A stretch of 64,000 nucleotides of DNA from Flavobacterium sp. SH_e (GTDB lineage Bacteria; Bacteroidota; Bacteroidia; Flavobacteriales; Flavobacteriaceae): positions 380,680 to 444,679 of the forward strand of contig NZ_JAOVZN010000003.1 of NCBI RefSeq assembly GCF_025717045.1. Reading direction: 5' to 3'. Made by a program: the position numbers and the translations under genes. The notes under the pieces are model-generated. The model had not been told where the DNA came from and ran no database searches. It saw nothing but the letters and a program-made list of their open reading frames with translations. Numbering within the stretch: the first letter of the stretch is position 1; every line of letters starts with the position of its first letter. Shown here piece after piece: positions 62,600-64,000 of this stretch.

Positions 62600-63193
62600 A
62601 TGGCTAGCAAAGATCGAATTTTAAGACAAAAAGAAGAGACAAGAAATAATATTCTTGGCGCTGCTTATGATATCGTAAAAGATGAAGGCTGGAATGGTTT
62701 AAGTATGCGTAAAATTGCCGACAGAATCGAATATACTGCTCCTATTATTTATGAATATTTCTCGAATAAAGAAGCAATTTTAGAAGAACTGACAGGCAAA
62801 GGTTTCGTTAAACTGACTAAAGAGCTGCAAGCTGCAATAGACAAGTTTGAAAAACCCGAAGATCAATTGGAAGGCATGTGGATGACTTACTGGGATTTCG
62901 CTTTTACTAATACTGAAATGTATCAACTAATGTTTGGTGTTCAAATGACTTGCTGCGCACAACGATGTTCGGCTCAGGAGGGACCTTACAAATTATTTAC
63001 TCAGGTAATTGCTGAAGTAATGAAAGACAGCAATCCGAGTCAAGATATCATAAAACAAAAGTACTTCACTTTCTTTTCTGTTATTCATGGTTTAATCGCC
63101 ATTAACATCATTAACAAAAGTGATATTTTAGAAACAATTAATGCTCAAATTTTGAAAGATGCCATTGGTGGTATCATCAAATCCATACAATAA
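62600..63193 (+). CDS. TetR/AcrR-family transcriptional regulator
   Basis: 197 aa from the ATG at 62600 (a TTG nine bases upstream is in frame but unnecessary). N-terminal HTH: ILGAAYDIVKDEGWNGLSMR, KIADRIEYTAPIIYEYFSNK. The C-terminal ligand-binding domain has an unusual FGVQMTCCAQRCSAQE segment with three cysteines, a possible metal or thiol sensor. It precedes an RND adaptor gene and is surrounded by operator copies, so it very likely represses itself and the efflux operon. Confidence 0.9.
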   Translation: MASKDRILRQKEETRNNILGAAYDIVKDEGWNGLSMRKIADRIEYTAPIIYEYFSNKEAILEELTGKGFVKLTKELQAAIDKFEKPEDQLEGMWMTYWDFAFTNTEMYQLMFGVQMTCCAQRCSAQEGPYKLFTQVIAEVMKDSNPSQDIIKQKYFTFFSVIHGLIAINIINKSDILETINAQILKDAIGGIIKSIQ

Positions 63194-63206
63194 AAAAATT
63201 TTCAGT

Positions 63207-63430
63207 TTTACTTAACAGTGTAAAATGATTTAAACGGGATAAGATAGCATCCTTTTTTTTAGAAGTTTAACTTAACACTGTTAGAAAATTTAATCGAGGT
63301 AATAAAACTCTTTTTTTAGACTTTTACTTAACACCGTTAAATATTTTAATACTGATTTAAGAACAGAATTGAAAATGATTAAAGTTTGGAAGTTTGTGCA
63401 CTTTTACTTAACAACGTTAGATAATTTAAT
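63207..63430 (+). promoter_or_regulatory. array of four TetR operator repeats before the adaptor gene
   Basis: Palindromes TAACAGTGTAA (63213), TAACACTGTTA (63273), TAACACCGTTA (63329) and TAACAACGTTA (63409) each sit in a larger conserved unit, ACTTAACA-nn-GTTA-n-A-nn-ATTTAA, all in the same orientation. The first three are spaced 60 and 56 bp and share a T-run between them, indicating tandem duplication. No fully matching -7 box was found for the adaptor gene. Confidence 0.7.
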
Positions 63431-63509
63431 TCAATTAAATATGAATCCCGAGAATGCCAGAATGCCCAAAGAATTAATCCGAGAAAATGTTCAACCAATT
63501 AAAACCACA

Positions 63510-64000
63510 ATGAAAATGAAAAATGTAATTATAACCAGTTTTATTCTGGCATTAGTACTAAGCAGCTGTGCTGACAAAAACCAGGCACCAACTGCTCCGC
63601 CTCCACCGGTTTTACCTGTATTGGCTATCACGAGTGCAAACACTACTACAGACAATGAATATCCTGCTTCTATACAAGGAACTGTTGACGTTGAGATTCG
63701 TCCGCAAGTAAGCGGAAACCTTGACAGAATTTATGTAGACGAAGGTGCTTATGTAAGCAAAGGACAAACTTTATTTAAAATCAATGAGCGTCCATTCCGC
63801 GAGCAGTTAAACAATGCTTTGGCAAGTCTTCATGCAGCTGAAGCGGCTTTAATCAACGCCAACTTAGAAGTTGATAAATTGACTCCGCTTGTACAAAACA
63901 AAGTAGTTTCTGATTATCAGCTAAAAACAGCTAAAGCTTCTCAAAAAATCGCAGCAGCGAATATCGAACAAGCAAAAGCGATGGTTGGTTCTGCTAAAAT
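63510..64000 (+). CDS. RND efflux periplasmic adaptor lipoprotein (partial)
   Basis: The first 163 codons are present; the gene runs off the window. The start at 63510 gives a lipoprotein signal (ITSFILALVLSSC); the frame is open back to an ATG at 63441. The mature part shows a Pro-rich tether, the lipoyl half-motif EIRPQVSGNLDRIYVDEGAY and the beginning of the alpha hairpin. This is the AcrA/MexA type, probably followed by RND pump and TolC genes outside the window. Confidence 0.9.
   Translation, partial: MKMKNVIITSFILALVLSSCADKNQAPTAPPPPVLPVLAITSANTTTDNEYPASIQGTVDVEIRPQVSGNLDRIYVDEGAYVSKGQTLFKINERPFREQLNNALASLHAAEAALINANLEVDKLTPLVQNKVVSDYQLKTAKASQKIAAANIEQAKAMVGSAK

Noticed and set aside
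62332..62607. 91-codon frame upstream of tetR
   Set aside because: It runs through the structured RNA element, the tetR promoter and the operator, and its product has no protein-like pattern.

Overview
The window looks like a chromosomal segment of a Flavobacterium-type member of the Bacteroidota. The DNA is AT-rich, Shine-Dalgarno sequences are mostly missing, many genes are preceded by the Bacteroidota -7 box TAnnTTTG, and the families present (DUF4861, PL10-CE8 fusion, DUF4374, LytTR and PepSY-type proteins) are typical of that phylum. No rRNA, tRNA, CRISPR array or insertion sequence was seen.

Region 1 (about 0.4-32.9 kb) is a pectin utilisation locus. It opens with a DUF4861 lipoprotein, two small unknown genes, a soluble histidine kinase with an NtrC-type sigma-54 activator, a convincing -24/-12 promoter and two paralogous AraC-type regulators. 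A long minus-strand block (20.2 down to 8.1 kb) encodes two GH28 polygalacturonases, an alpha/beta hydrolase, a second DUF4861 protein, two GH105 unsaturated uronyl hydrolases, a GH43 enzyme, a PL10 pectate lyase-CE8 pectin methylesterase fusion and a CE12-type acetylesterase. A LacI-type regulator (20.5 kb) separates this block from a minus-strand hexuronate catabolic cluster (31.6 down to 21.8 kb): exuT, kduI, kduD, uxaC, kdgK, kdgA, uxaB, uxaA. Together these would de-esterify and cut pectin outside the cytoplasm, import uronates, and take galacturonate (UxaC, UxaB, UxaA) and unsaturated uronate (KduI, KduD) to KDG, then KDPG, pyruvate and glyceraldehyde-3-phosphate. Four near-identical 14-bp palindromes (core ATCGAT) lie at the exuT, kduI, GH28 and lacI promoters. 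At the first three the palindrome directly abuts the -7 box, so LacI is the likely local repressor. No SusC/SusD pair is in the window.

Region 2 (33.0-39.3 kb) holds a TonB-dependent receptor, a DUF4374 lipoprotein and a PepSY membrane protein, the composition of the XusABC xenosiderophore system of Bacteroides. A divergent AraC/PchR-like regulator lies next to it, with two 12-bp direct repeats exactly 21 bp apart in the shared promoter.

Region 3 (39.9-54.7 kb) has a pseudo-receiver-like small protein, a CocE-type hydrolase, a 2H phosphoesterase, an AraC regulator with two short-chain dehydrogenases, a LytTR two-component system with a PepSY-like secreted protein, and a divergent TolC-RND-adaptor efflux operon whose pump carries an EF-hand-like loop. 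Its intergenic regions hold three good copies of a nested palindromic repeat; two of them flank the dehydrogenases in opposite orientation.

Region 4 (54.7-64.0 kb) is accessory in character. It has a two-gene PHP-domain/SMC-like ATPase operon (possible defence function), a small gene with a highly structured leader, a GIY-YIG nuclease gene flanked by inverted copies of a palindromic repeat, a DJ-1/PfpI protein, hypothetical genes, a cupin, a ParE-type toxin-antitoxin pair, a structured-RNA candidate, and a TetR gene. One operator copy lies at the TetR promoter and four more lie in front of an RND adaptor gene that runs off the end.
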